This document shows positions 1 through 6,196 of a DNA stretch of 6,272 bases, piece after piece. The translations under genes and the position numbers were made by a program. The first letter of the stretch is position 1. Each line of letters starts with the position of its first letter. This DNA is from an uncultured Oscillospiraceae bacterium (GTDB lineage Bacteria > Bacillota_A > Clostridia > Oscillospirales > Oscillospiraceae), in contig CALXDE010000075.1 of assembly GCA_944386965.1 (NCBI GenBank), positions 1 through 6,272 on the forward strand, given 5' to 3'. Under the pieces are notes generated by a model, which did not search any database, was not told the origin of the DNA, and saw nothing but the letters and a program-made list of their open reading frames with translations.

Positions 1-182
1 ATGCGCTGAACCGGGAGGCGGATGTCGCCAGCACCCAGGGCGGCGAGCACGGCCTGGGCCTCAAACTGGTGCGGCAGATCGTGAGAGCTCACGGCGGAAC
101 CGTACAGTTCTGGCAGGCTGTACCGCATGGACTGGAGGTTTTCGTCTTCTTCTCCGAAAACTCAAACGTCAAACACGCTTAA
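1..182 (+). CDS. Sensor histidine kinase, C-terminal fragment (5' end outside window)
   Basis: The reading frame starting at base 3 runs without a stop to TAA at 180-182 and encodes the last 59 residues of a protein. They include GGEHGLGLKLVRQIVRAHGG, where GLGL is the G2 box of the HATPase_c (GHKL) ATP-binding fold and the following helix and AHGG turn are typical of histidine kinases. The end (GLEVFVFF) fits the last beta strand of that domain. In this family the domain binds ATP and phosphorylates a conserved His on the dimerisation helix, which then passes the phosphate to a response regulator. The His box, N box and sensor region lie outside the window, so the signal is unknown. The gene converges on the minus-strand operon and is separated from it by more than 1.2 kb, so no functional link is implied. 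Confidence 0.9.
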   Translation, partial: ALNREADVASTQGGEHGLGLKLVRQIVRAHGGTVQFWQAVPHGLEVFVFFSENSNVKHA

Positions 183-324
183 GTTTGTTCTTCGTTTTGG
201 TGCGACGGGCAGAGCCTTTCTTATTGTTTACTACCCCTTAAATTTTGAGTTGGGTGCAAGGTCAAGATAGCGTTCCTGTTCCTCTTGAGTGGTGTTCCAT
301 GCAAGGAGCAGAGGCAGAAAATAT

Positions 325-376
325 CTCCCGTCCTTTGCCGATGAGCTGTCATCGGTAAAGGACGGGAGAATTTTTT
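325..376 (+). terminator. Strong intrinsic terminator, + strand
   Basis: CTCCCGTCCTTT (325-336) pairs perfectly with AAAGGACGGGAG (357-368), and CCGATGA (338-344) pairs with TCATCGG (349-355). The loop is GCTG, and the stem is followed by AA and six T (371-376). The single non-Watson-Crick position, 337/356, is a G-U pair in + strand RNA but a C-A mismatch in minus-strand RNA. That, together with the T-run on the + side, says it works on + transcripts. The nearest + gene is the histidine kinase, which ends 142 bases upstream, so this probably ends its transcript after a long 3' UTR. A weaker ATATTTT tract on the other side leaves some bidirectional activity possible. Confidence 0.85.
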
Positions 377-1214
377 GACCACATTTTCAGCCACAGAGCG
401 GTGTGGAGCACACGGAAACAATGCGGCAAAAGAGTGGTAAAAAATATGTGGATTAGAGCGAAAAGCGCAAAAAAAGAATAGAAATCATGCAAAAAAGTTT
501 TCTTCAACTTCTTGTTTTCAGTACCGCAATTTCTGAGAGGGAGCCTCTGCCGAAACCGTGTGGCAAAGCAGCAGAAAGCTGTACGTATCCCCAGCATGAC
601 CCCTACTCTTTGTCCATGCCTCTAAGCATTCCGGGAATGTGACCGCAAACGTGATCCCCGCTTGCTGTTTTTGCCCCCACTTCACAGCCACGAAAAAATC
701 CCCGTAACTGCCCGCACTGCGGGCAGTTGTGACTGGGCAGAGCGGCAGTTTTGACGCCTGCCCTTTATCCTGCCTTTTCTTTCGTCCCTCCGGTTCACTT
801 CCAGAAACATGGAAATCCGCCGGCGAAAATGGGTCCAATCGTTGGGGGAAACCTCATGTCATCTTGCCATTTGAAGAGGAAGGCCAATGCAGGTGTGAGG
901 TGTCTCGTTCTTTCGCCACATGGCCTCGACAAGGGCCGGAGGTGGGTTTTTGCGGACGCGGATGCTGCCCCGTCCCCATTTGCCCGACACAGCGGCTCAC
1001 ACGGCCAAACAGGGGTGGTTTTCCCTGCTCTCCGGGAGACGGCGTTCTCATTGTTAACTCTATCGCAATTCCGGCCTTGGGGAAATGCGCATTTCTTCTC
1101 TCTGCCCTTCGGCCCTCGGGCCGGAAAAGTGGGTCTGGGCTTCTGCCCGGAACTGCGGCCGGTGTATAGCCGGGCGCGATGCTTGCCCCACCCTGCCGGA
1201 AGGTAGATAGTCAT
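377..1214. other. Long stretch with no convincing gene; candidate dispersed non-coding element
   Basis: No tRNA, rRNA, known riboswitch or protein family is recognised here. The first part (377-540) is AT-rich and the rest is GC-rich. Between about 730 and 1210 several reading frames on both strands are open at once. Their translations are rich in Cys, Pro, Arg and Gly, have no recognisable domain, and lack a well-placed ribosome binding site, so they look like chance open frames in GC-rich DNA. Several short hairpins occur, for example 706-728 and a CGGCC/GGCCG pair near 1110-1123. From memory, conceptual translations of this type recur as short hypothetical proteins in Oscillospirales genomes, which would fit a dispersed intergenic repeat. 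That recollection cannot be verified here. Confidence 0.45.
706..728. repeat. Perfect 10-bp inverted repeat (hairpin)
   Basis: AACTGCCCGC (706-715) and GCGGGCAGTT (719-728) are exact reverse complements with a three-base loop, ACT. Read on the minus strand, the stem is followed after seven bases by TTTTTT (rc of 692-697). That would make a weak minus-strand terminator with an unusually long gap before the U-run. It lies inside the non-coding block, and no gene on either strand obviously needs it. Confidence 0.6.
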
Positions 1215-1372
1215 CCTCTATTGACTTATTCTGAAACAAACCGCATCTTGCAAGATTGATTTTTTGAAAATTAATTTAAGATCCTTTTGATTGATTTTTT
1301 TGCTGCTGATCAGGTTCGTCCTCTGGCACAACCGGCATCGCAAGTCAACAGCGCAAAAATTTATGGAGGGAA
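1215..1372. other. AT-rich intergenic strip with short repeats, no gene
   Basis: The strip lies between the GC-rich block and the hairpin that closes the operon. It holds two copies of GATTGATTTTTT (from 1254 and 1289, 35 bases apart), a perfect 12-bp palindrome ATCTTGCAAGAT (1245-1256), and a 10-bp palindrome AAATTAATTT (1268-1277). Promoter-like hexamers can be picked out on both strands, but none has both a good -35 and a good -10. No open frame with a ribosome binding site is seen. Confidence 0.5.
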
Positions 1373-1413
1373 ACGCCATAGACTGTACAGATGTACTGCA
1401 CAGCCCATGGCGT
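1373..1413 (-). terminator. 18-bp hairpin just after the operon; probable transcript end or 3' stabiliser
   Basis: In minus-strand RNA the stem starts ACGCCAUGGGCUGUGCAG, has the loop UACAU, and closes without a gap (18 pairs, three of them G-U). In + strand RNA those three G-U positions become A-C mismatches, so the sequence appears to be kept for minus-strand RNA. It begins five bases after the racemase stop codon. The stem is followed by only three U (the last stem base plus two) and then CCCUCC, with another U-run (AUUUUU) about ten bases on. It is therefore not a textbook intrinsic terminator; an mRNA 3'-end stabiliser or a poor terminator are alternatives. Confidence 0.6.
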
Positions 1414-1418
1414 ATAAA

Positions 1419-2138
1419 TCAAGAAAGCTTCTTTTTCGGCACAGGCATATAGGTAATTCGGCTGTGATGCAAACCCATCTTCACTGTGAGCTCCAGCAGC
1501 ATCACCGCAGATTGGGCAGCCTCCAGAACGGGGATTTGGTAGCCGGCTTCATGCAGGCGGGCCTGAACGGTTTCCGTCACATCCACCATAGCGGTGCATC
1601 CCAGGACGATAGCTTCCGCGCTGTCCTCCCGGATTGCCTTCAGGCTCTCTTCAAACAGTGCCTTGCACAGCTTTCCATGGTCCGCTAAGTCCAACACTGG
1701 GATGTCCACGCAGCGAAGGCAGGCCACCCGCTGATCCAGGTGGGTCTTTGCGATCTCCCCACGGATCATAGGCAGCACGTTGGGCAAAACCGTCACAATA
1801 CCAATCCGATCCGCCATGCCCAGGGCCAGGTACATCACCGGTTCAAACCCGCCAAACACCGGAATGCCAACGCACTCCCGGGCGGCCCGGACCCCCGGGT
1901 CTCCAAAACAGTTGATGAAAACGCCTTCATACCCCGCCTTTTCAGCCTCAATGCAGCGGTCAATGATGTCCGGCGTGCACATGGCCTCATCATACTCACA
2001 TTCAATGCTGAGGGTTCCCTTTGTGATCTGTGCAATATCCATAACTGTGTCTTTGGAGAGATACCGGTTGATATACGTCTCCATTGCCGGGGAGATGAGC
2101 CCCGGCGCGGTGACAGGAACGAGATCCAATAGCTTCAT
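1419..2138 (-). CDS. Asp/Glu/hydantoin racemase family protein
   Basis: The 239-residue product fits the aspartate/glutamate racemase superfamily and is closest in look and length to hydantoin racemases (HyuE, about 240 aa). These enzymes work without a cofactor and use two cysteines, one on each side of the chiral carbon. Both are present: Cys77 in FINCFGDPG and Cys181 in VLGCTAM. Their spacing matches the pair remembered for HyuE (Cys76/Cys181). FGGFEP (95-100) and RIGIVTV (111-117) are further family motifs. Cytoplasmic; no signal peptide. ATG at 2138 is preferred because AAAGGAG (2150-2156) is 11 bases upstream; an in-frame TTG at 2147 lies only two bases from it. The gene starts 18 bases after the HyuA-like stop and is last in the operon. 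A related activity such as arylmalonate decarboxylase-like or amino-acid racemase is possible, because the family is broad. Racemase-superfamily assignment is secure; substrate is inferred. Confidence 0.9.
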   Translation of the reverse strand: MKLLDLVPVTAPGLISPAMETYINRYLSKDTVMDIAQITKGTLSIECEYDEAMCTPDIIDRCIEAEKAGYEGVFINCFGDPGVRAARECVGIPVFGGFEPVMYLALGMADRIGIVTVLPNVLPMIRGEIAKTHLDQRVACLRCVDIPVLDLADHGKLCKALFEESLKAIREDSAEAIVLGCTAMVDVTETVQARLHEAGYQIPVLEAAQSAVMLLELTVKMGLHHSRITYMPVPKKKLS

Positions 2139-2149
2139 GGGTGACAAAA

Positions 2150-2156
2150 CTCCTTT
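2150..2156 (-). promoter_or_regulatory. Ribosome binding site that decides the racemase start
   Basis: AAAGGAG on the minus strand begins immediately after the TAG stop of the HyuA-like gene. It is 11 bases from ATG (2138) but only two from TTG (2147), which favours the ATG and a protein beginning MKLLDLVPV. Confidence 0.7.
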
Positions 2157-3713
2157 CTACGCCCGCAGGTCTCCCGCGGCTTTAATTTTCACTCGGTTGG
2201 TATTGCCGGGGTAATAGGCCAGCGGCACGTCCTCCACTTCGATGATCTCTACAGTCTCCCGGATGGCACCGGCCTCCACCGCGATTTCCACCGCGTCGCT
2301 CTTGGCCTGGGCCAAGGCCTGTTCTCTTGGCAGCTCGTCGTAGTTGATGAGTTTTTCGTAGGTGCCGCTGACCTTGGAGATGGCAGATCCGATGGCGTTG
2401 GCGCAGCCAAAGTGCTCCGGTTTCACCACCGCGGCGGCTCCTGCCAGCTTTTCCGGGAGAATGATGGAGCCGCCGCCCACCAGGATCACGTCGCTGTCAG
2501 CGCTGGAGACCTTCATGGCATCGATGGCATCCTCCACCAGAACGCGGATGGCGTCCATGGCCTTTTCCGCAAGCCCCTGCGGAATGCCCTGCACACGGGT
2601 GGCATCCCCCAGCTGTACCATACCCAGCCGGACAGCAATATCCGTGGCCGTCATCACATCTCCGCCGAATACCATGGCTTTTTCCGTAATTTCATAGCCC
2701 ACGCTGTCCGGGCCAACCGTCACAGATCCATCCGCGCGCTGCCGTACGATGGAACCGCCGCCCAGGCCGATGGATACTACGTCCGGCATGCGGAAGTTGG
2801 TGCGGACGCCGCCAATGGTCACGGCCACGCTGGATTCCCGGGGGAATCCGTTTTGGATCACGCCCAGGTCAGTGGTTGTCCCACCCACATCGATGACGAT
2901 GGCGTCTTTCAAACTGCTGAGATAGCTGGCCCCCCGGATGGAGTTGGTGGGGCCGCAGGCAACCGTCAGAATGGGATACCGCCGGGCGTGCTCCATGGTC
3001 ATCAGCGTGCCGTCGTTCTGGCTCAAATACACGTCCGCACCTGTGATTCCCTCCTCCGCGAGGCTCTTGGCAAACCCCTCGGTAAACCGCTCCGCCACCT
3101 GCCACAGCGCGGCATTGAGGATGGTGGCGTTCTCCCGTTCGATCAGGCCCATGGAACCGATCTCGCTGGAGATGGAAACATGGACGTCCTCGCCCATGAC
3201 CTCCCGGCAGAGTTTTGCCGCCACCAGTTCGTGGTCGTTGCGGACGGTGGAAAACACGCAGGAGATGGCGATGGACTTGACGCCTTTCTCCTTCATGTCC
3301 AGGAAAAACGCCTTGGCCGCCTCCGCGTCAAAGGGTGCCAGCTCCTTGCCGTCATACTCGAAACCGCCGCCCACCACGGTGCTGCCCACGGCGATCTTTT
3401 GAATATCCTCCGCCCAGTCCACCATGGGCCGGATGCCCAGTGTGGCCGGCGCGCCGATCCGCAGGATGCCGATGGGGGCCAGGTGTTTCCGCTCCACGAT
3501 GGCGTTGGTGCACTGGGTGGTGCCCAGCATAGCCTGCCGGATCTGTCCGCGATCCACGCCGGACTGCTTCAGCACATCCCGAACCGCGCCGAGAATGCCG
3601 TCATAGATGTCGCTGGAAGTCGGATGCTTGATGTCCGCCACGACGTTTAAGTTTTCGTCGATGAGAACGGCATCCGTGTTGGTGCCGCCCACGTCAATTC
3701 CCAGCTTGTACAT
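2157..3713 (-). CDS. Hydantoinase/oxoprolinase family protein, HyuA-type ATPase subunit
   Basis: The 518-residue product has the Hydant_A_N and Hydantoinase_A domains of ATP-dependent hydantoinases, 5-oxoprolinases and acetone carboxylase beta subunits, which share the actin/Hsp70/sugar kinase (ASKHA) fold. GIDVGGTNTDAVLID (5-19) is the first phosphate-binding motif. GTTQCTNAIVER (64-75), SSEIGSMGLIEREN (182-195) and ACGPTNSIRG (252-261) are typical of the N-terminal and central parts. VIDVGGTTTDLG (273-284) is the second phosphate motif, and VILVGGGSIILPEKL (409-423) the adenosine-binding region. The family uses ATP to activate a cyclic amide or carbonyl, normally together with a HyuB partner. 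No HyuB domain is attached or encoded nearby, and 518 aa is the short subfamily length. ATG at 3713 is chosen because AAGGAGG lies nine bases upstream and the protein then begins directly with the first motif; the longer frame to 3815 only adds residues read from the upstream gene. Overlaps the DUF917 stop by one base. Confidence 0.93.
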   Translation of the reverse strand: MYKLGIDVGGTNTDAVLIDENLNVVADIKHPTSSDIYDGILGAVRDVLKQSGVDRGQIRQAMLGTTQCTNAIVERKHLAPIGILRIGAPATLGIRPMVDWAEDIQKIAVGSTVVGGGFEYDGKELAPFDAEAAKAFFLDMKEKGVKSIAISCVFSTVRNDHELVAAKLCREVMGEDVHVSISSEIGSMGLIERENATILNAALWQVAERFTEGFAKSLAEEGITGADVYLSQNDGTLMTMEHARRYPILTVACGPTNSIRGASYLSSLKDAIVIDVGGTTTDLGVIQNGFPRESSVAVTIGGVRTNFRMPDVVSIGLGGGSIVRQRADGSVTVGPDSVGYEITEKAMVFGGDVMTATDIAVRLGMVQLGDATRVQGIPQGLAEKAMDAIRVLVEDAIDAMKVSSADSDVILVGGGSIILPEKLAGAAAVVKPEHFGCANAIGSAISKVSGTYEKLINYDELPREQALAQAKSDAVEIAVEAGAIRETVEIIEVEDVPLAYYPGNTNRVKIKAAGDLRA

Positions 3714-3730
3714 TATGCCTTCCCTCCTTT
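3711..3730 (-). promoter_or_regulatory. TAATG stop-start overlap with strong ribosome binding site
   Basis: On the minus strand AAAGGAGGGA (3721-3730) is followed by the DUF917 stop TAA (3713-3715), which shares its last A with the ATG (3711-3713) of the HyuA-like gene. The site is also the end of the DUF917 coding sequence (KGGKA). The arrangement allows terminating ribosomes to restart and predicts matched amounts of the two proteins. Confidence 0.85.
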
Positions 3731-4807
3731 GCAGCGCTCTTCCAATGGGATGTAGTCCGTATCCACGCCGAAGTAGCGGGGGCCCACCAGTTCCAGCCCC
3801 GCCGGGGTCCGCCACATCTCAAAGCACTTCAGTCCCACCACCAGGACCCGCTTCCCATATTTCAGCGCGTCCGTGGTCACAGGGGTAAAGGTCTCCGTGT
3901 CCACCAGGCAGATGAGGTCCGGCGTGGTGGCCAGCAATTCTCCGTCTACAGTGGCCGTCAGGTTCTCGTTCTGAAACTCCACAAAGGCGGTCCGGCCTTT
4001 ATATTCACCAATACCCTCCAGCATGACCTTGCCGAAGTTGAAGGCGCCCCGGGTCTCCCGCAGCACGTCGGAGATCTTGCCCTTGAACAGCTTAAAGCCC
4101 TCGGAAAACGCCAGGAAATGCTCCTCCGGCGTCCGAGTCCCGCTCTCCTTGACCGTCCGGATGGCCTCCCCCAGCTTTTGACTGCGGGTGACGATGTTTC
4201 GGACGGCGTACTGCTTCATCTGGGCGCCGGTCATGGGATAGAGGGACACGGACACGGAGCCGCCGCAGCTCATAGTCACTGCCCGGGCCAGCTCCTCCGT
4301 CCACTTGTTGGTGATGGTCTCAAAGATCACGCAGTTTCCCTTCTCGTCCGTCAGCGCCATAGGCGAGGCGCTGATGCCGCCGATGGTGAACGTCACCATC
4401 TGCAGTTCCGGGAAGGCCCGGCCCATGCCGTCCGCATCCACCAGGGGAAGGCCCAGGCGAGCGCAGGCCGCGATGGGCAGCATGGAGTTGACGCCGCCCG
4501 CTTCAATGGGCAAAAAGGCGTAGATTTTCTTCCCAAAGAACCGGGAGACCATGTTGTAGAGGGTCTGATACTCCTGACCGCCGATGGCCTTCTCCCCCAA
4601 CACCGTAGGAGCGCCCATCATGGCGATGGGGACCACCAGAGCGTCATCCGGCACCTCCTCCGGGTCCAGCATCGTCACCGGGCCGCACTCCTTCACCGCG
4701 CCGATGGCCACCAGTTTTCCCACATAGGGGTCGCCCCCGCCGCCGGCGCCCAGCAGCGCCGCGCCCAGGGCAATGTCCTCAATTTCAGGAATTCCAATCG
4801 TTCGCAC
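3713..4807 (-). CDS. DUF917 / S-methyl-thiohydantoin desulfurase-like protein
   Basis: The 364-residue product matches the DUF917 family (Pfam PF06032, since renamed after an S-methyl thiohydantoin desulfurase) over its full usual length. Visible signatures are GAALLGAGGGGDPYVGKL (15-32), a glycine-rich N-terminal motif; IEAGGVNSMLPIAAC (101-115) leading into GLPLVDADGMGRAFPELQM (119-137), the strongest family signature; and PDLICLVD (296-303) and VGPRYFGVD (341-349) in the C-terminal domain. One characterised member removes the sulfur substituent from a thiohydantoin ring, but most members are uncharacterised and the family often sits beside, or is fused to, HyuA-type domains. Cytoplasmic; no signal peptide. 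The start is GTG at 4807, with AAAGGAG (4816-4822) eight bases upstream. It is coupled to the HyuA-like gene downstream, which suggests a shared complex or substrate. Family assignment is secure; the reaction here is not established. Confidence 0.92.
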   Translation of the reverse strand: MRTIGIPEIEDIALGAALLGAGGGGDPYVGKLVAIGAVKECGPVTMLDPEEVPDDALVVPIAMMGAPTVLGEKAIGGQEYQTLYNMVSRFFGKKIYAFLPIEAGGVNSMLPIAACARLGLPLVDADGMGRAFPELQMVTFTIGGISASPMALTDEKGNCVIFETITNKWTEELARAVTMSCGGSVSVSLYPMTGAQMKQYAVRNIVTRSQKLGEAIRTVKESGTRTPEEHFLAFSEGFKLFKGKISDVLRETRGAFNFGKVMLEGIGEYKGRTAFVEFQNENLTATVDGELLATTPDLICLVDTETFTPVTTDALKYGKRVLVVGLKCFEMWRTPAGLELVGPRYFGVDTDYIPLEERCKGGKA

Positions 4808-4828
4808 ACCTACATCTCCTTTTTTATT

Positions 4829-4850
4829 ATAATCACAGGAAAATGATTAT
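4829..4850 (-). repeat. Small AT-rich hairpin between permease and DUF917 genes
   Basis: ATAATCA (4829-4835) and TGATTAT (4844-4850) pair around an eight-base loop and include the permease stop codon. The stem has only one G-C pair and there is no U-run consistent with termination. At most it could trim or pause the transcript between the membrane protein and the cytoplasmic enzymes, which are otherwise 39 bases apart. Confidence 0.3.
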
Positions 4851-6133
4851 TTTTTCAGGCATTTCACAAAGAGCACATACAGCGCCATGGACACCACAAT
4901 GCCGTTGATGGGGCCGATCAGGAACGGCACATTCAAAAAGGCAATCACGGGGAAATAGGTAAATGTCCCGCCGGTGAGGCAGGCCACAAAGGCGCCGCCC
5001 AGGAAGGCGATCAGGCCGGGGGCGAACACGCCCTCCCGGATTTTGAAATTCTCCCGCTTTCCCTTGCCGAGGATCCAGTAATCCGCGATCATAACCCCCA
5101 CGAAGGCGGGCACCAGGGCGCACAGGAGCGTCAGGAAGGCGGAAAACTGATTCATGATGCCGACGGCGGCCAGAATCGTCCCCACAATACCGGCTACAGC
5201 GGTACAGGCACGGCTGCGGTTTTCGTCCAGCCCCAGCAGGACGGAGAGGGCCAGCCCGCCGGAGTAGGCGTTGGTGACGTTGGTGGTCCAGGTGGCCGAG
5301 ATCAGGGCGATGAGGCCAATGGCCGGGACACCGGCGGCGGTCAGTACCGCACTGATGTCATACTCCCCGGTGACGATGGAGAGAATTGCCCCGATCATCA
5401 GAATCAGCAATCCAGAGGGCAGCACACCGATAATCGAGGATTTGATCACATCCCTCCGGTTCTTGGCAAACCGGCAGTAGTCCCCGGATATAGAGCCGCC
5501 CACCGCGAAAGACCCCACGGTCAAACTCACGCCGGTGAGAAAGTCCAGGGGCGTCTCCGGCTCGTAGCTAGCGATAACAGCCATGCCATTGTATTGCATG
5601 AGCGTCACTGCCAGGCCGTAGACCAGTACCACAATCAGCAGAGGCACCGCGATGTAGTTCAGCCACTTCAGTCCCTTAAAGCCGAAAGAGGCGGAGGCCA
5701 CCATGATGACGCCCCAAACCACGGAGCTGATCCACACGGGGATATCCACCCCCAGGATCACCCCCATCATGGCACTGAAGGACTCTCCGCACACGGCCGA
5801 CTGGATACCGAACCAGCCGATGCAGGAGACAGCCAAGATCGTGCTGACGACGTATTTGCCGCCCTTCTCTCCAAGCGCCCCGCCGGCCATAACCGCCGTG
5901 GGCAGGCCGGTATCACACCCCTGGACGCCCATGAAGCACATGTAAAAACAGACGATGCCATAACCCACCAGAATTGTCACAATGCACGTTCCAAGGGTCA
6001 TGCCGTTGCCCAGCATCCCGCCCACCATGAGGCTGGACACGCAGATCATCGCCCCGATCCAGACCAGCGCAATGGAGTACCAGTTCTGGCGCTGGTCCGC
6101 CCGAATCTCAAAGGTGCTCCTGGTTTCTTCCAT
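4847..6133 (-). CDS. NCS1-family permease, cytosine permease (CodB)-like
   Basis: The 428-residue product is a polytopic membrane protein with about 12 hydrophobic segments, close to the length of CodB (about 419 aa). Family motifs are GWFGIQ (106-111, TM3), GDYCRFAKN (217-225, after TM6), TWTTNVTNAYSGGLAL (281-296, TM8) and IADYW (349-353). NCS1 proteins are sodium- or proton-coupled importers of nucleobases, allantoin and hydantoins. From memory of the CodB and Mhp1 structures, Trp107 and Gln111 fall at substrate-contact positions, and Ser208-Phe209 resemble the CodB pair rather than the Trp of the hydantoin transporter Mhp1. In TM8 the CodB-like TADNN is replaced by TNVTN. It is first in the operon and presumably brings in the ring compound used by the three downstream proteins. 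ATG at 6133 has GGGGAGG (6141-6147) seven bases upstream. The exact substrate cannot be read from sequence. Confidence 0.92.
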   Translation of the reverse strand: MEETRSTFEIRADQRQNWYSIALVWIGAMICVSSLMVGGMLGNGMTLGTCIVTILVGYGIVCFYMCFMGVQGCDTGLPTAVMAGGALGEKGGKYVVSTILAVSCIGWFGIQSAVCGESFSAMMGVILGVDIPVWISSVVWGVIMVASASFGFKGLKWLNYIAVPLLIVVLVYGLAVTLMQYNGMAVIASYEPETPLDFLTGVSLTVGSFAVGGSISGDYCRFAKNRRDVIKSSIIGVLPSGLLILMIGAILSIVTGEYDISAVLTAAGVPAIGLIALISATWTTNVTNAYSGGLALSVLLGLDENRSRACTAVAGIVGTILAAVGIMNQFSAFLTLLCALVPAFVGVMIADYWILGKGKRENFKIREGVFAPGLIAFLGGAFVACLTGGTFTYFPVIAFLNVPFLIGPINGIVVSMALYVLFVKCLKK

Positions 6134-6150
6134 TTCAATTCCTCCCCTGA

Positions 6151-6188
6151 AAACAAAATGCAGCCAAAGGCACTGCCGTCCTTGGCTG
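6151..6188 (-). promoter_or_regulatory. Leader hairpin with T-rich tract (possible attenuator)
   Basis: In the minus-strand leader CAGCCAA (rc of 6182-6188) pairs with TTGGCTG (rc of 6161-6167), with a possible extra GG/CC pairing inside. Two bases further on is TTTTGTTT (rc of 6151-6158), just ahead of the permease ribosome binding site. The stem begins within a few bases of the expected transcription start. It could be a weak intrinsic terminator controlling read-through, or simply a 5' stabilising hairpin. No known riboswitch class is recognised. Confidence 0.45.
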
Positions 6189-6196
6189 TTTGTGAG

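Noticed and set aside
299..358. Short + strand frame starting MQGAEAENIS
   Set aside because: About 18 codons with no ribosome binding site, ending inside the terminator stem.
238..385. Minus-strand open stretch reading TTQEEQERYLDLAPNSKF near its end, which looks slightly protein-like
   Set aside because: It has no start codon after the preceding stop and reads straight through the terminator hairpin; a decayed gene tail is possible but cannot be supported.
518..838. 106-codon minus-strand frame
   Set aside because: No ribosome binding site at a useful distance, it runs through the 706-728 hairpin, and the sequence has no recognisable family.
729..1214. Long open frames on both strands in the GC-rich block (up to about 150 codons)
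   Set aside because: They overlap each other in several frames, have no well-placed ribosome binding site, and translate to Cys/Pro/Arg/Gly-rich sequence with no known domain; GC-rich DNA with few stops explains them.
1215..1300. Promoter-like hexamers (TTGACT at 1221 on +, TTGCAA near 1253 on -)
   Set aside because: Neither has a matching -10 box of good quality and no gene or defined RNA follows.
2412..3650. Long + strand frame (412 codons) opposite the HyuA-like gene, and similar frames opposite the other operon genes
   Set aside because: Antisense shadows of GC-rich coding sequence; His/Ala/Gly-rich translation without domain signatures, while the minus-strand frames have clear family motifs.
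3714..3815. 34-residue N-terminal extension of the HyuA-like protein
   Set aside because: It lies within the DUF917 coding sequence, is unlike the family, and the strong ribosome binding site at 3723-3729 points to the ATG at 3713.
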